The position numbers and the translations under genes are program-made. The notes beneath the pieces were generated by a model. That model was not told the DNA's origin and searched no databases. It saw only the letters and a list, made by a program, of their open reading frames with translations. This document shows, piece after piece, positions 1-8,976 of a stretch of 64,000 bases of DNA. The DNA comes from Enterobacterales bacterium CwR94 (GTDB lineage: Bacteria > Pseudomonadota > Gammaproteobacteria > Enterobacterales > Enterobacteriaceae). Each line of letters begins with the position of its first letter. Within the stretch, counting starts at the first letter, position 1. Location of the stretch: contig KZ478062.1 in assembly GCA_002837195.1 (NCBI GenBank), forward strand, positions 1 to 64,000, given 5' to 3'.

Positions 1-206
1 TCTGTCCTGTTGAGTGCCCACACAGATTGTCTGATAAATTGTTAAAGAGCGTTGCCACATTCTCGCGTGGCGCGGGATGCGTATATTACGCTTTCCGCTT
101 TGTTAGTCAAGCATTTAATTCGCTTTTCTAACCTGTCACGTCACCGCGTTTCGCGCTGTTCCGTGTCAGTGGAGGCGCATTATAGGGGGTTTTAATGAGG
201 TGACAA
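1..206 (-). promoter_or_regulatory. rRNA operon P1/P2 promoters and leader with boxA (rrnC-position)
   Basis: Read on the minus strand this matches the enteric rrn control region. P1 has -35 TTGTCA (201-206) and -10 TATAAT (179-184), 16 bp apart, followed by the GCGCC start region and a CACTGACACGG tract as in E. coli rrnB P1. P2 has -35 TTGACT (105-110) and -10 TAATAT (83-88), followed by a GC-rich CCCGCG discriminator. The antitermination boxA, CGCTCTTTAACAA, is at 39-51, and the sequence after it matches the leader just before 16S rRNA. An A/T tract at 207-235 could be an UP element. The 16S gene lies beyond the left edge. E. coli has rrnC at the same side of hsrA. Confidence 0.93.
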
Positions 207-382
207 GGGATTCTTTAAAAAAAGATTTCAACCGCCTGGTTTTTAATCATTCGAGTAAAAAAGAGGCGTTTGTTGCACAAACAGAGAGCAGTATTGTCCG
301 TTTGTGGCACATCCCTTCTTTCTACCCAGTGATATGCTAACGTTCTCATTGTCGGCTACATCGCGTTATTAAAGGAAAAAGC

Positions 383-1792
383 ATGATCAAATCCGCCCGC
401 AGTATGGCCGGACTCCCCTGGATTGCCGCAATGGCGTTTTTTATGCAGGCTCTGGATGCCACGATACTGAATACCGCGCTTCCCGCCATCGCCGCCAGTC
501 TCGACCGTTCTCCGCTGGCAATGCAGTCAGCCGTCATCAGTTATACCCTGACCGTGGCGATGCTTATCCCCGTCAGTGGCTGGCTAGCTGACCGCTTTGG
601 CACACGCAAAATCTTTATCGTCGCCGTAACACTCTTCACATTAGGCTCTTTAGCCTGTGCGCTTTCCCCCACGCTACTGATGCTGGTGATTTCGCGTGTA
701 TTACAAGGTGTAGGTGGCGCGATGATGATGCCGGTTGCGCGCTTAGCCCTTTTACGCGCCTATCCACGTAGTGAACTACTGCCTGTGCTCAACTTCGTTA
801 CCATGCCTGGCCTGGTTGGCCCGGTGATCGGCCCACTGCTCGGCGGCGTGATGGTCACTTATGCCACCTGGCATTGGATCTTCTTAATTAATATTCCTAT
901 TGGCATCGCTGGCATCTTCTATGCCCGAAAGTATATGCCTGACTTCACAACGCCTCGCCGCCGCTTTGATATCCTGGGCTTCTTACTGTTTGGGATTGGG
1001 CTCGTGTGCCTGTCGAGCGGCCTTGAATTGTTCGGGGAGCGCATCGTCAGCAGTTGGCTGGCATTCGGCGTCATGCTGAGCGGAGTGATACTTATCCTTC
1101 TCTATATAGTGCACGCACGCCGCAACAAAGCCCCGCTGATCCCATTACCCATGTTCAAGACCCGCACCTTCTCCGTAGGTATCGCGGGCAACATAGCCTC
1201 GCGATTAGGGACAGGATGCGTGCCTTTCTTAATGCCCTTGATGTTGCAGGTGGGTTATGGATTTTCAGCCATAGTCGCCGGATGCATGATGGCGCCAACG
1301 GCTCTGGGCTCTATTTTGGCCAAATCCATGGTGACACAGGTATTGAGGAGGCTGGGCTATCGCAGCACATTAGTGGGAATTACCGTCGTCATTGGGGTAC
1401 TGATTGCCAGTTTTGCCCTGCAAACACCGGGTATGGGCATAACGGTGATGCTGCTGCCACTCTTTATTCTGGGAATGGCAATGTCGACGCAATTCACTGC
1501 CATGAATACCATCACGCTGGCTGATTTAAATGACGAGAATGCCAGCAGTGGCAACAGCATGTTGGCGGTGACGCAGCAATTGGCCATCAGTTTTGGTGTC
1601 GCGATTAGCGCAGCGGTGCTGCGCTTTTACGATAACGTCGAAGGCAGCACATTAGACCGATTCCACTACACCTTCTTCACGATGGGGATCGTGACTATTG
1701 CCACGGCCGCTGTCTTTTTACTGCTGCGTCGGCATGACGGGCGCAATCTGATTGCCAATCGAGAGAAACGCAAAGCAAAGCAGGACGCTTAA
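383..1792 (+). CDS. hsrA: HsrA-type MFS drug:H+ antiporter family transporter (DHA2)
   Basis: A 469-residue inner-membrane protein of the major facilitator superfamily, close in length to E. coli HsrA/YieO. It shows the DHA2 signature [11 protein letters not shown] (residues 24-34), loop 2-3 motif A (LADRFGTRK, 68-76) and the antiporter motif C ([13 protein letters not shown], 143-155), which mark proton-coupled exporters. The C-terminus is basic and cytoplasmic. The start is supported by an AAGGA box at about 371. It is transcribed away from the rRNA promoter and converges on rbsR with a 4-bp overlap of the two 3' ends, as in E. coli synteny. The exported substrate is unknown; the E. coli gene is linked to homocysteine-related phenotypes. 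Confidence 0.85.
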   Translation: MIKSARSMAGLPWIAAMAFFMQALDATILNTALPAIAASLDRSPLAMQSAVISYTLTVAMLIPVSGWLADRFGTRKIFIVAVTLFTLGSLACALSPTLLMLVISRVLQGVGGAMMMPVARLALLRAYPRSELLPVLNFVTMPGLVGPVIGPLLGGVMVTYATWHWIFLINIPIGIAGIFYARKYMPDFTTPRRRFDILGFLLFGIGLVCLSSGLELFGERIVSSWLAFGVMLSGVILILLYIVHARRNKAPLIPLPMFKTRTFSVGIAGNIASRLGTGCVPFLMPLMLQVGYGFSAIVAGCMMAPTALGSILAKSMVTQVLRRLGYRSTLVGITVVIGVLIASFALQTPGMGITVMLLPLFILGMAMSTQFTAMNTITLADLNDENASSGNSMLAVTQQLAISFGVAISAAVLRFYDNVEGSTLDRFHYTFFTMGIVTIATAAVFLLLRRHDGRNLIANREKRKAKQDA

Positions 1793-2787
1793 ACCCCGCC
1801 GACCGACGCGCGCTCCATCAGCTCCGGCGTCAGGATCAGCGTTTGCTGTTCCAGCGTCGGATCGGCGATGCGATGTATCAATGTATCGATCGCCAGTTCT
1901 CCCAGTTCATGTTTAGGCTGATGAACGGTGGTCAATGGCGGCGTCATATAACGTGAGAGCTCAACATCATCGTATCCCACCACCGCAATATCTTCAGGGA
2001 TACGGAGCCCGGCCTGCCACAGGGCGTGATAGACCCCAACAGCCATCGCATCATTTCCGGTAAATACCGCCTGGGGAGGATGTGGCAAGGTCAATAACTC
2101 CGTCATGGCGTTGTAGCCGCCGGAGAATTCAAAATCGCCGTACACCAGATAACCGTCGAGAATAGGCAATTTCGCGGCAGCCATCGCCTGCTTATACCCT
2201 TCCAAACGCAGTCGCGCGGGTGATTTATCTTGCGGGCCAGCAATACACGCAATACGCGAATAGCCGCGCGAAATGAGATGGTTCGTCGCCATCTCCCCAC
2301 CGAGCAGCGAGTTATCCTGGATGACATCACTGCCTTCAAAGGGTGCCCAGTCCATCATGACTGACGGCAGTGTCGGATAACGACTGAGAATGGCGGAGGA
2401 GGGAATATGGCTTTCGGTACACAGGATCAGCAAACCATCGACGCGCTTTTGCAGCAGCGTATTTAAACTGCGATTGAGACGGTCTTCGTCACCTTCCGTA
2501 TTACACAACACCAGACTGTAACCGCGCTCGTAGCAACTCCGCTCAACGCCCCGCACCACTTCAGCATAGAAAGGGTTACTACTGGCGGTCAGTAGCATGC
2601 CAATCGTGCGGGTCTGGTTCATTTTCAAACTGCGGGCCAGCGCAGACGGTGCGTAATTGAGTGACGCAATCGCCTGATTCACCTTCTCCTTTATTGCCTC
2701 ACTCACAAAGCGATTGTCATTGATAACGTGTGAGACCGTGGAGGTGGAAACGCCCGCCAGGCGGGCGACGTCTTTCATCGTTGCCAA
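1789..2787 (-). CDS. rbsR: Ribose operon repressor RbsR (LacI family)
   Basis: A 332-residue LacI/GalR-family regulator. The N-terminal helix-turn-helix with hinge helix covers about residues 1-57 ([18 protein letters not shown] at 4-21), followed by a periplasmic-binding-like effector domain. Family knowledge: RbsR represses the rbs operon and is released by ribose; in E. coli it also affects purine genes. It is the last gene of the rbs operon, 3 bp after rbsK, so it is probably autoregulated through the operon promoter. Two LacI-type palindromes upstream of rbsD (7591-7606 and 7671-7682) are its likely targets. Confidence 0.95.
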   Translation of the reverse strand: MATMKDVARLAGVSTSTVSHVINDNRFVSEAIKEKVNQAIASLNYAPSALARSLKMNQTRTIGMLLTASSNPFYAEVVRGVERSCYERGYSLVLCNTEGDEDRLNRSLNTLLQKRVDGLLILCTESHIPSSAILSRYPTLPSVMMDWAPFEGSDVIQDNSLLGGEMATNHLISRGYSRIACIAGPQDKSPARLRLEGYKQAMAAAKLPILDGYLVYGDFEFSGGYNAMTELLTLPHPPQAVFTGNDAMAVGVYHALWQAGLRIPEDIAVVGYDDVELSRYMTPPLTTVHQPKHELGELAIDTLIHRIADPTLEQQTLILTPELMERASVGGV

Positions 2788-2790
2788 GGA

Positions 2791-3720
2791 TCACCCCTGC
2801 GACGACAAAAACGCGTCAATTTCATGACGCCAGGGCACTGAAGGCTGTGCGCCAGCGCGTGTGACCGCAATAGCCGCTGCCGCATGGGCAAAGCGAACCG
2901 CCTGAATCATCGGTTGTTTTTCAAGCAGTGCTGTTATCAACGCGCCATTAAAGGTGTCGCCTGCGGCGATGGTATCCACGGCTTTCACTTTGAAACCCGC
3001 AATCCGCTGGCCCACGCCCTGCTCGCTGAGCCAAACGCCGCGACTGCCCAATGTAATCAGCACTCGCCCGATCCCTTTGTCATGCAACGCTTGTGCGGCA
3101 AGTGCCGCATTTTCATCACTGTCGACACGAATGCCAGTCAGCGCTTCCGCCTCGGTTTCATTGGGCGTGATCACGTCAATCATGGCCAATAACGCGTCAG
3201 GTAATGGGCACGCGGGCGCAGGGTTAAGGATCACTTGGGTATTCTGCGCGCGGGCAATCTCTGCTGCGGCAATCACGCTCTCTAGCGGTGATTCAAGCTG
3301 CATAAGTAAGGCATCTGCCTCACCGATAACCTGCTGTACAGAGGAGATATAGGCGGGTGTTAATGCGGCATTCGCACCGGCATAAATGCCAATCACGTTT
3401 TCACCTTCACCATTAACAAAGATCAGAGCCACTCCGGTGGCTTCTCCAGCCACTGCGCTGATTGGGGCAATATCAATATTGTCTTGTTGCAATTGATGGC
3501 GAACGCGCTCACCGGTATCGTCATCTCCGACGCAGGCAATGAAAGCTATATTGGCACCCGCACGCCCTGCCGCTACCGCCTGATTGGCACCTTTCCCGCC
3601 AAAGGCAACCTGATAGTTTTCGCCTTTCAGGGTTTCTCCCGGACGCGGAAAAGCGGCCAGATTAAGAATATGATCGGCATTAATGCTGCCCAATACCGCC
3701 AGTTTTCCAGTTGTTGCCAT
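2791..3720 (-). CDS. rbsK: Ribokinase
   Basis: A 309-residue PfkB-family sugar kinase that phosphorylates D-ribose at O5 using ATP in the cytoplasm. The N-terminal PfkB signature is visible as GGKGANQAVAAGRAG near residue 42. The C-terminal signature DTIAAGDTFNGA contains the catalytic aspartate and the anion hole. Length equals that of the E. coli enzyme. It lies between rbsB and rbsR on the minus strand; a hairpin in the 50-bp gap after rbsB (3736-3755) probably lowers its expression relative to the binding protein. Confidence 0.97.
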   Translation of the reverse strand: MATTGKLAVLGSINADHILNLAAFPRPGETLKGENYQVAFGGKGANQAVAAGRAGANIAFIACVGDDDTGERVRHQLQQDNIDIAPISAVAGEATGVALIFVNGEGENVIGIYAGANAALTPAYISSVQQVIGEADALLMQLESPLESVIAAAEIARAQNTQVILNPAPACPLPDALLAMIDVITPNETEAEALTGIRVDSDENAALAAQALHDKGIGRVLITLGSRGVWLSEQGVGQRIAGFKVKAVDTIAAGDTFNGALITALLEKQPMIQAVRFAHAAAAIAVTRAGAQPSVPWRHEIDAFLSSQG

Positions 3721-3735
3721 GGTGCATCCCCAAAA

Positions 3736-3755
3736 GCGCCATCTGATGATGGCGC
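3736..3755 (-). terminator. Intercistronic hairpin between rbsB and rbsK
   Basis: An 8-bp perfect inverted repeat, GCGCCATC/GATGGCGC, with a 4-nt loop lies just after the rbsB stop and before rbsK. There is no U-run, so it is more likely a 3' stabiliser of the rbsB message or a partial attenuator than a full terminator. The high-copy binding protein would then be made in excess over the kinase. Confidence 0.6.
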
Positions 3756-3770
3756 ATTACGCTATCTGTA

Positions 3771-4646
3771 TTATTTGGTGACCAGTTTTAAATCTACTGG
3801 GTTAACAGCCTGCACTTTCTCACCTTTCAGCACTTTATCTGCGGTTTGCACACCAATGACGCCAATTTGCTCAGGCATCTGCGCAACGGTGGCCGCCAGC
3901 TTACCGCCTTCAACCGCTTTTACGCCATCATCAGTACCGTCAAACCCCACGACGATCACATCAGATTTACCGGCAGTCTGCAGTGCACGCAGTGCACCCA
4001 GAGCCATTTCGTCGTTCTGAGCAAATACCGCCTGTACGTCAGGATGCGCCGTCAGCAGGTTCTGCATAACGTTCAAGCCTTTAGTACGGTCGAAATCAGC
4101 GGGTTGGCTGGCCAGAACCTGGATTTTATGCGCGGTAACGGCCTGTTGGAAACCTTCGCCACGCTCACGCGCCGCGGAAGTTCCTGCAATGCCTTGCAGT
4201 TCGATAACTTTTGCGTTTTCACCCACTTTACGCGCGATGAAATCACCGGCCATTTTGCCGCCAAAGCGGTTATCAGAAGCAACGTGACTGACCACGGTAC
4301 CCGCACTGGCAACGCGGTCAAGTGTGATAACAGGAATGTTTGCCTGATTAGCCAGTTTCACTGCATTCCCTACGGCATCAGAGTCGGTTGGGTTAATCAG
4401 CACCAGCTTGGTGCCACGCACCGTCAAATCCTGCACGTTTGCCAGTTCTTTTGCCGGATTGTTTTGTGAATCCAGTACGACCAGGTTGTAGCCCAGTTTA
4501 TCGGCTTCTTTCTGCGCGCCCTCTTTCAGGGATACAAAGAAGGGGTTATTCAATGTGGAAACCACCAGCGCAATATTTTCTTTCGCCAGTGCGCTCGCGC
4601 TAAAGGTCATGGAGAGCAGAACAGCAAGTGCAGTCAACTTTTTCAT
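3771..4646 (-). CDS. rbsB: Periplasmic D-ribose-binding protein
   Basis: A 291-residue periplasmic substrate-binding protein (Peripla_BP_4 type). A Sec signal peptide with basic MKK start and hydrophobic core ends near residue 21 at ALA|KE. The mature protein starts with the conserved [15 protein letters not shown] segment and is nearly collinear with E. coli RbsB, including [11 protein letters not shown] and the [10 protein letters not shown] hinge region. It delivers ribose to RbsA-RbsC and, in related bacteria, to the Trg chemoreceptor. It is encoded after rbsC in the order D-A-C-B-K-R. Confidence 0.97.
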   Translation of the reverse strand: MKKLTALAVLLSMTFSASALAKENIALVVSTLNNPFFVSLKEGAQKEADKLGYNLVVLDSQNNPAKELANVQDLTVRGTKLVLINPTDSDAVGNAVKLANQANIPVITLDRVASAGTVVSHVASDNRFGGKMAGDFIARKVGENAKVIELQGIAGTSAARERGEGFQQAVTAHKIQVLASQPADFDRTKGLNVMQNLLTAHPDVQAVFAQNDEMALGALRALQTAGKSDVIVVGFDGTDDGVKAVEGGKLAATVAQMPEQIGVIGVQTADKVLKGEKVQAVNPVDLKLVTK

Positions 4647-4671
4647 TTTAAAGATCCTGTAGGTTCACGAT

Positions 4672-5643
4672 TTACTTATTGCTTTTGTTATCTACCAACA
4701 CCGCCAGCAGAATTACCGCTGCTTTAACGATCATCTGGTAGTAGGAAGAAACACCGAGCAGGTTCAGGCCGTTATTCAGGAAGCCCAAGATCAGTGCGCC
4801 AATTAATGTCCCTACGATGCGCCCTTTCCCGCCCGCCAGGCTGGTGCCGCCCAATACCACGGCGGCAATAGCATCCAATTCATAGCCCGTACCGGCCGTG
4901 GGCTGCGCCGAGGAGAGGCGTGCCACTTCGATAGTGCCTGCCAGTGCGGCCAATGTGCCACACAGGGAATAGACGATAATTTTTACGCGATTTACGCTAA
5001 TGCCGGACAGGCGCGTTGCCGATTCATTGCCGCCCAAAGCGTAGATGTAGCGGCCCAGACGGGTGTGATGCAGCATGTACCACGCCAGCAAAAACACCAG
5101 CCCCATCAGCCAGATTGGCGTGGGAATGCCTAATGGACGACCAATCCCAAACCACCCCAGCAAGTCGGCATTGTCATTGAAGCCGGTGTTGATAGGGCTG
5201 CCGTTGGTGTACACCATCGTGACGCCACGTAGCAGTAGCATCATGACCAGCGTTGCAATAAATGCCTGCACTTTGCCGATAGCGACAATCACGCCAGTCA
5301 AACCGCCGATAGCGGCGCCCAGCGCCAATGAAGCGGCAACCGCCACCAGCGCATTAATCTCCATTCCAACCAGTGATGCCGCTACCGCACCGGTGAGAGC
5401 GAGGAGCGATCCCACCGACAGATCAATACCTGAAGTGAGAATAACCAACGTCATGCCAACAGCCATAATGGCGTTAACAGACGTTTGCTGCAGAATGTTG
5501 AACAGGTTGTTGACCGTAAAGAAATTTGGGCTGAGGCTGGAGACCACCGCAATCAGCACCAGTAACGCAATCAGGGACTTTTGCTCCATCAGCCAGGCTT
5601 TACTAAACCAGCGACGGTTGGCGGTAAGGGTTTGAGTACTCAT
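4672..5643 (-). CDS. rbsC: Ribose ABC transporter permease
   Basis: A 323-residue integral membrane permease of the BPD_transp_2 family with about eight to ten hydrophobic segments. Recognisable segments are ILTSGIDLSVGSLLALTG and the cytoplasmic coupling region AVVLGGTSLAGGKGR. It forms the membrane channel of the RbsABC importer as a dimer that contacts the ATPase RbsA. The gene starts 2 bp after the rbsA stop and precedes rbsB by 25 bp, consistent with translational coupling in one transcript. Confidence 0.96.
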   Translation of the reverse strand: MSTQTLTANRRWFSKAWLMEQKSLIALLVLIAVVSSLSPNFFTVNNLFNILQQTSVNAIMAVGMTLVILTSGIDLSVGSLLALTGAVAASLVGMEINALVAVAASLALGAAIGGLTGVIVAIGKVQAFIATLVMMLLLRGVTMVYTNGSPINTGFNDNADLLGWFGIGRPLGIPTPIWLMGLVFLLAWYMLHHTRLGRYIYALGGNESATRLSGISVNRVKIIVYSLCGTLAALAGTIEVARLSSAQPTAGTGYELDAIAAVVLGGTSLAGGKGRIVGTLIGALILGFLNNGLNLLGVSSYYQMIVKAAVILLAVLVDNKSNK

Positions 5644-5645
5644 GG

Positions 5646-7151
5646 TTATGCCTGCTCCAGCTGTTGTTGCTTGCCTACTGCCGCCGCCATCAAAACTTCC
5701 TGCGTGGCGTCTTCAATCGGGAATTCGCCACTGAGATGCCCTTCATGCATCACCAGAACGCGGTCACTCATCCCCAGCACTTCCGGCAATTCGGAAGAGA
5801 CCAAAATGATGCTAAGCCCTTCGGCTTTAAACTGATTAATCAGTTGATAAATCTCTTTTTTAGCCCCGACGTCCACACCCCGCGTGGGCTCGTCCAGGAT
5901 CAGCACTTTTGGACGCGTCATCAATCCACGGGCAATCGCCACTTTTTGCTGGTTGCCACCGGAAAGCAGGCCAATAGGCTGTTCCATCGACGGCGTTTTG
6001 ACGTTGAATAAGCGAATGAAATCCCCCACCGCCTGGCGCTCATCAGCTTGTTTCAGCTGTCCGCCCGGATGACTGAAATAGCGCAGCGCGGTGAGCGACA
6101 TATTCTCTTTCACCGACATGCCCAGCACCAAACCATCGCGCTTACGATCTTCTGAGATATACACAATGCCGTTTGCCAGGCCTTGCTGTGGCGTCCGCGC
6201 ATGGACATCACGGCCTTCCAGGCTGACGCGCCCCGCCGTGCGCGGCAGCGCCCCATACAGGACTTTCATCAATTCAGTGCGTCCAGCGCCCATGAGCCCA
6301 GCAACACCAAGAATTTCGCCGCGACGCAGGGTAAAACTGACATTATTCACCCCCGGGCCACTGAGATTTTCCACATGCAATCGCACATCACCAGGCGCTT
6401 TATCCAGCCGCGGATATTGCTCTTCCAGTTTGCGCCCGACCATCATTTCAATCAGCGCTTCTTCATTCAGCGATGCCACCGGGCGCTCAGCAATAAATTG
6501 CCCATCCCGAAAAATGGTGACGTCATCGCAGATTTCAAAAATCTCTTTCATGCGGTGGGAGATGTAGACAATGCCACACCCCTGCGCTTTCAATTCATTG
6601 ATGACACGGAATAATGAGGCGGTTTCCGTATCCGTCAGTGCATCGGTTGGCTCATCCATAATGATGACCCGCGACTGAAAACTCAGCACCTTGGCGATTT
6701 CAACCATCTGTTGATCACCAATCGACAACTCACCCACCAGTTTGTGGCTGTTAAAGCGCAAGTTCAGACGCTTTAACAACGCGTCGGCTTCGCGATACAT
6801 CTTTTGCCACTGAATGCGTCCAATACGATTCACGAACTCACGGCCGAGAAAAATGTTTTCGGCAATCGTGAGTTGAGGGATCAGATTCAGTTCCTGATGA
6901 ATAATGCCGATACCCGCCTCTTGCGAGGCTTTTGGGCCATTGAAATGGGTTTCCTGACCCAGCCATTTCAGGGAGCCAGCGTCTTTTTGGTAGATACCGG
7001 TCAGCACTTTCATCATGGTGGATTTGCCTGCACCGTTTTCGCCCACCAGCGCCATGACGCGCCCAGGATAGACAGACAACGCCGCACCCGATAACGCTTT
7101 TACGCCCGGAAACGCTTTATCAATGCCGCTTAATTGCAGTAACGGTTGCAT
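5646..7151 (-). CDS. rbsA: Ribose ABC transporter ATP-binding protein (tandem ATPase)
   Basis: A 501-residue sugar ABC ATPase with two fused nucleotide-binding domains. The first has Walker A GENGAGKS and signature LSIGDQQ; the second has a degenerate Walker A ([10 protein letters not shown]) but an intact signature LSGGNQQ. I place the start at the ATG at 7151, which gives [16 protein letters not shown] and matches the E. coli length. A GAGGTGG Shine-Dalgarno sequence immediately upstream (7153-7160) supports this over an upstream in-frame ATG at 7196, which lies inside rbsD. It powers ribose uptake with RbsC and RbsB. Confidence 0.96.
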   Translation of the reverse strand: MQPLLQLSGIDKAFPGVKALSGAALSVYPGRVMALVGENGAGKSTMMKVLTGIYQKDAGSLKWLGQETHFNGPKASQEAGIGIIHQELNLIPQLTIAENIFLGREFVNRIGRIQWQKMYREADALLKRLNLRFNSHKLVGELSIGDQQMVEIAKVLSFQSRVIIMDEPTDALTDTETASLFRVINELKAQGCGIVYISHRMKEIFEICDDVTIFRDGQFIAERPVASLNEEALIEMMVGRKLEEQYPRLDKAPGDVRLHVENLSGPGVNNVSFTLRRGEILGVAGLMGAGRTELMKVLYGALPRTAGRVSLEGRDVHARTPQQGLANGIVYISEDRKRDGLVLGMSVKENMSLTALRYFSHPGGQLKQADERQAVGDFIRLFNVKTPSMEQPIGLLSGGNQQKVAIARGLMTRPKVLILDEPTRGVDVGAKKEIYQLINQFKAEGLSIILVSSELPEVLGMSDRVLVMHEGHLSGEFPIEDATQEVLMAAAVGKQQQLEQA

Positions 7152-7158
7152 AACCACC

Positions 7159-7578
7159 TCAGAAGGTGACGCCAGCGAACAGAATAACGTTCGCATAGGG
7201 TGAGCATTCTCCCGTGCGAATCACGCCGTGGCTATGATGCGTCTGGAGTTTGAAATCTTCATGACTGACATACTCAATCGCGATGCTATTGCCCTGCTGC
7301 TGGCCCAAAGCCTCAAGCTGTGCGAGGAGATCAGCATGCAGTTGAGGATTATGGTGTTTGATTTCCGCCGCCAGTAACGCACGCTCAACCTGCATTTCAC
7401 TGGTGACCACCTCAGCAACCGATAAGAAGCTGGGCAATCCCTGCGTCAACGCAAGGTCGATACGCTCAGCGCCAGAAGGAATGGGTAAACCCGCGTCACA
7501 AATAACCAGACTGTCGGTGTGACCCAGACGTGATACCAGGGATGAGATGCCCGAGTGGAGTAAGCGGCCTTTTTTCAT
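7159..7578 (-). CDS. rbsD: D-ribose pyranase (mutarotase)
   Basis: A 139-residue RbsD/FucU-family protein that interconverts the pyranose and furanose forms of ribose so that ribokinase receives its substrate. The conserved N-terminal [18 protein letters not shown] carries the family histidine (position 20) and aspartate. Length is identical to E. coli RbsD. It is the first gene of the rbs operon, directly behind the operator region. The 3' end is separated from the rbsA start by 7 bp. Confidence 0.96.
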   Translation of the reverse strand: MKKGRLLHSGISSLVSRLGHTDSLVICDAGLPIPSGAERIDLALTQGLPSFLSVAEVVTSEMQVERALLAAEIKHHNPQLHADLLAQLEALGQQQGNSIAIEYVSHEDFKLQTHHSHGVIRTGECSPYANVILFAGVTF

Positions 7579-7590
7579 TGTATCCTCGCA

Positions 7591-7606
7591 AGCGAAACGT
7601 TTCGCT
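7591..7606. promoter_or_regulatory. RbsR operator O1 (16-bp perfect palindrome)
   Basis: AGCGAAACGTTTCGCT is a perfect 16-bp palindrome located 13 bp upstream of the rbsD start. It has the central ACGT/CG-type symmetry of LacI/GalR operators and closely matches the RbsR site of the E. coli rbs promoter. Its position overlaps the expected transcription start, which fits repression. Confidence 0.85.
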
Positions 7607-7670
7607 GGTGAGATTTTGAAAAAACCCTAGAGGGAAAACAACGAGCAGAGTGCGAAACTGTGATCGCCAT

Positions 7671-7682
7671 CGAAACGTTTCG
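7671..7682. promoter_or_regulatory. Second RbsR-like operator O2
   Basis: CGAAACGTTTCG repeats the 12-bp core of the promoter-proximal operator, about 78 bp further upstream of rbsD (centre to centre). A TGTGA half-site lies beside it (7660-7664), so a CRP contribution is possible but weakly supported. Two operators at this spacing would allow cooperative or looped repression by dimer pairs, which is an inference. Confidence 0.7.
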
Positions 7683-7708
7683 CTTACGCGTAATGCAATT
7701 TGATTTAA

Positions 7709-7726
7709 GGGCGAGGAACCTCGCCC
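7709..7726 (-). terminator. Hairpin after the ygiW-like gene
   Basis: An 8-bp perfect stem, GGGCGAGG/CCTCGCCC, with a 2-nt central loop follows the stop codon of the minus-strand OB-fold gene. It is followed on that strand by TTAAATC, only weakly U-rich. It likely separates that transcription unit from the rbs promoter. Confidence 0.6.
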
Positions 7727-7735
7727 TGACAGGTA

Positions 7736-8128
7736 TTACGGCAGTTTGCGAATTTGCTTTACATCGATTTCGGCGGAGTTCCAGTCTTTGTCTAATTCAC
7801 CGGTGATCTCGACCTTGTCATTCGGCGATATCGTTTGTCCATTCCAGCGCTTGTGGTCGATCTCGACACGGATTTCGCCGGTTTGATCCTTGAAGGTGTA
7901 ATCCTCATCCCCCACACGCTGCACAATGTTGCCCTGCAATGTGACCCAACTGTCATCCTTCATCTCTTTGGCTTGCGCGACCGTGGCTTTCGATCCCGCA
8001 GGGCCCTGAAAACCGCCCTGTGTCGCTTGCGGTTTGCCTTGGGCATCCACAAAACCGCCGTTTTGTGCGGCCAGAACCGGAGTAGAAATCAATGCCACAA
8101 TGGCGAGTACTGCTGCTGACTTTTTCAT
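7736..8128 (-). CDS. ygiW: YgiW/YdeI-family periplasmic OB-fold stress protein
   Basis: A 130-residue exported protein. The signal peptide has an MKKSAA start and ends near residue 20 at LAA|QN. The rest is a bacterial OB-fold (BOF) domain, with the family pattern DDSWVTLQGNI, DYTFKDQTGEIRVEID and ISPNDKVEITGELDKD. YgiW (VisP in Salmonella) belongs to this family; reported roles include stress tolerance and ligand binding in the periplasm. As in E. coli, it is divergent from qseBC, which suggests shared control through the operator between them. Confidence 0.88.
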   Translation of the reverse strand: MKKSAAVLAIVALISTPVLAAQNGGFVDAQGKPQATQGGFQGPAGSKATVAQAKEMKDDSWVTLQGNIVQRVGDEDYTFKDQTGEIRVEIDHKRWNGQTISPNDKVEITGELDKDWNSAEIDVKQIRKLP

Positions 8129-8179
8129 TTAACGTTCCTCTGATCCTTGTGAGTTCGGGAGCCATTACACCAAAGGGTT

Positions 8180-8196
8180 CTTAAGAGGATCTTAAG
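8180..8196. promoter_or_regulatory. QseB/PmrA-type operator CTTAAG-N5-CTTAAG
   Basis: Two identical CTTAAG hexamers (8180-8185 and 8191-8196) are separated by 5 bp, giving the 11-bp repeat expected for an OmpR-family response-regulator dimer. The pattern equals the PmrA-box consensus half-sites, and QseB is a close relative of PmrA. The site is 52 bp upstream of the ygiW start and 118 bp upstream of qseB, so it can serve both divergent units. Binding by QseB is inferred. Confidence 0.75.
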
Positions 8197-8313
8197 GCCT
8201 CGGCCGCGCGATGAAACTAATTAAAAAATGTCGAAAATCGACGAAAAGTACCGATCCAGCCTGTACACCGCGGCATCTTGTTGCGTATAACCACGCATTA
8301 AAGGGAGCAAATT

Positions 8314-8976
8314 ATGCGAATCTTAATCATAGAGGATGACCGTCAAATTGGTGACGGCTTGAAAATGGGGCTAACACAGCTCGGTTTCACTGTGGATTGG
8401 TTTCAGGATGGCGAGAGTGGACGCCAGGCATTATCAGCCGCAGCCTGGGATGCCGTTATCCTTGATTTAAGTTTACCCGGCATGGATGGCATGGATATCT
8501 TGCGCAGTTGGCGGCAAGCGGGACACGATGAGCCCGTTCTTATTCTCACAGCACGCGATGCCTTAGAGCAGCGGGTTGAGGGATTACAGCGAGGTGCAGA
8601 TGATTATCTGTGTAAACCTTTCGCGCTGACCGAAGTGGCTGCGCGCTTACAGGCTTTAATACGCCGCCGCTACGGGCAATTGCAGCCGGAGTTAACGCAT
8701 GGCGGGCTCAGTCTCGATCCCTCATCGCATCGTGCCACATTGCACGGTGAGGCGTTAACGCTGACGGCAAAAGAGATGATGGTGTTGGAACTTCTGCTGC
8801 GCAGCGCTGGGCGTGTTCTGACGCGCGCGCAGTTGGAAGAAAAACTGTATAGCTGGGACAACGACGTTTCCAGTAATGCAGTCGAAGTCCACATCCACCA
8901 CCTGCGCAAAAAGTTAGGCAGCGAAACCATCCGCACAGTGCATGGCGTGGGTTACACCCTGGGAAGCGCACCATGA
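8314..8976 (+). CDS. qseB: Response regulator QseB
   Basis: A 220-residue OmpR-family response regulator. The receiver domain (about 1-115) has the acidic pair near residues 8-9, phospho-acceptor D51 (VILDLSLPG) and the CKPF lysine. A C-terminal winged-helix DNA-binding domain (about 125-218) ends with VHGVGYTL. It acts with QseC in the regulation of motility and virulence genes and cross-talks with PmrAB in enterics. Its stop overlaps the qseC start by 4 bp (ATGA), so the two are translationally coupled. Confidence 0.92.
   Translation: MRILIIEDDRQIGDGLKMGLTQLGFTVDWFQDGESGRQALSAAAWDAVILDLSLPGMDGMDILRSWRQAGHDEPVLILTARDALEQRVEGLQRGADDYLCKPFALTEVAARLQALIRRRYGQLQPELTHGGLSLDPSSHRATLHGEALTLTAKEMMVLELLLRSAGRVLTRAQLEEKLYSWDNDVSSNAVEVHIHHLRKKLGSETIRTVHGVGYTLGSAP

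Noticed and set aside
7152-7196. N-terminal extension of RbsA to 516 residues
   Set aside because: It lies within the rbsD coding region and lacks a ribosome-binding site; ATG 7151 has GAGGTGG and matches E. coli.
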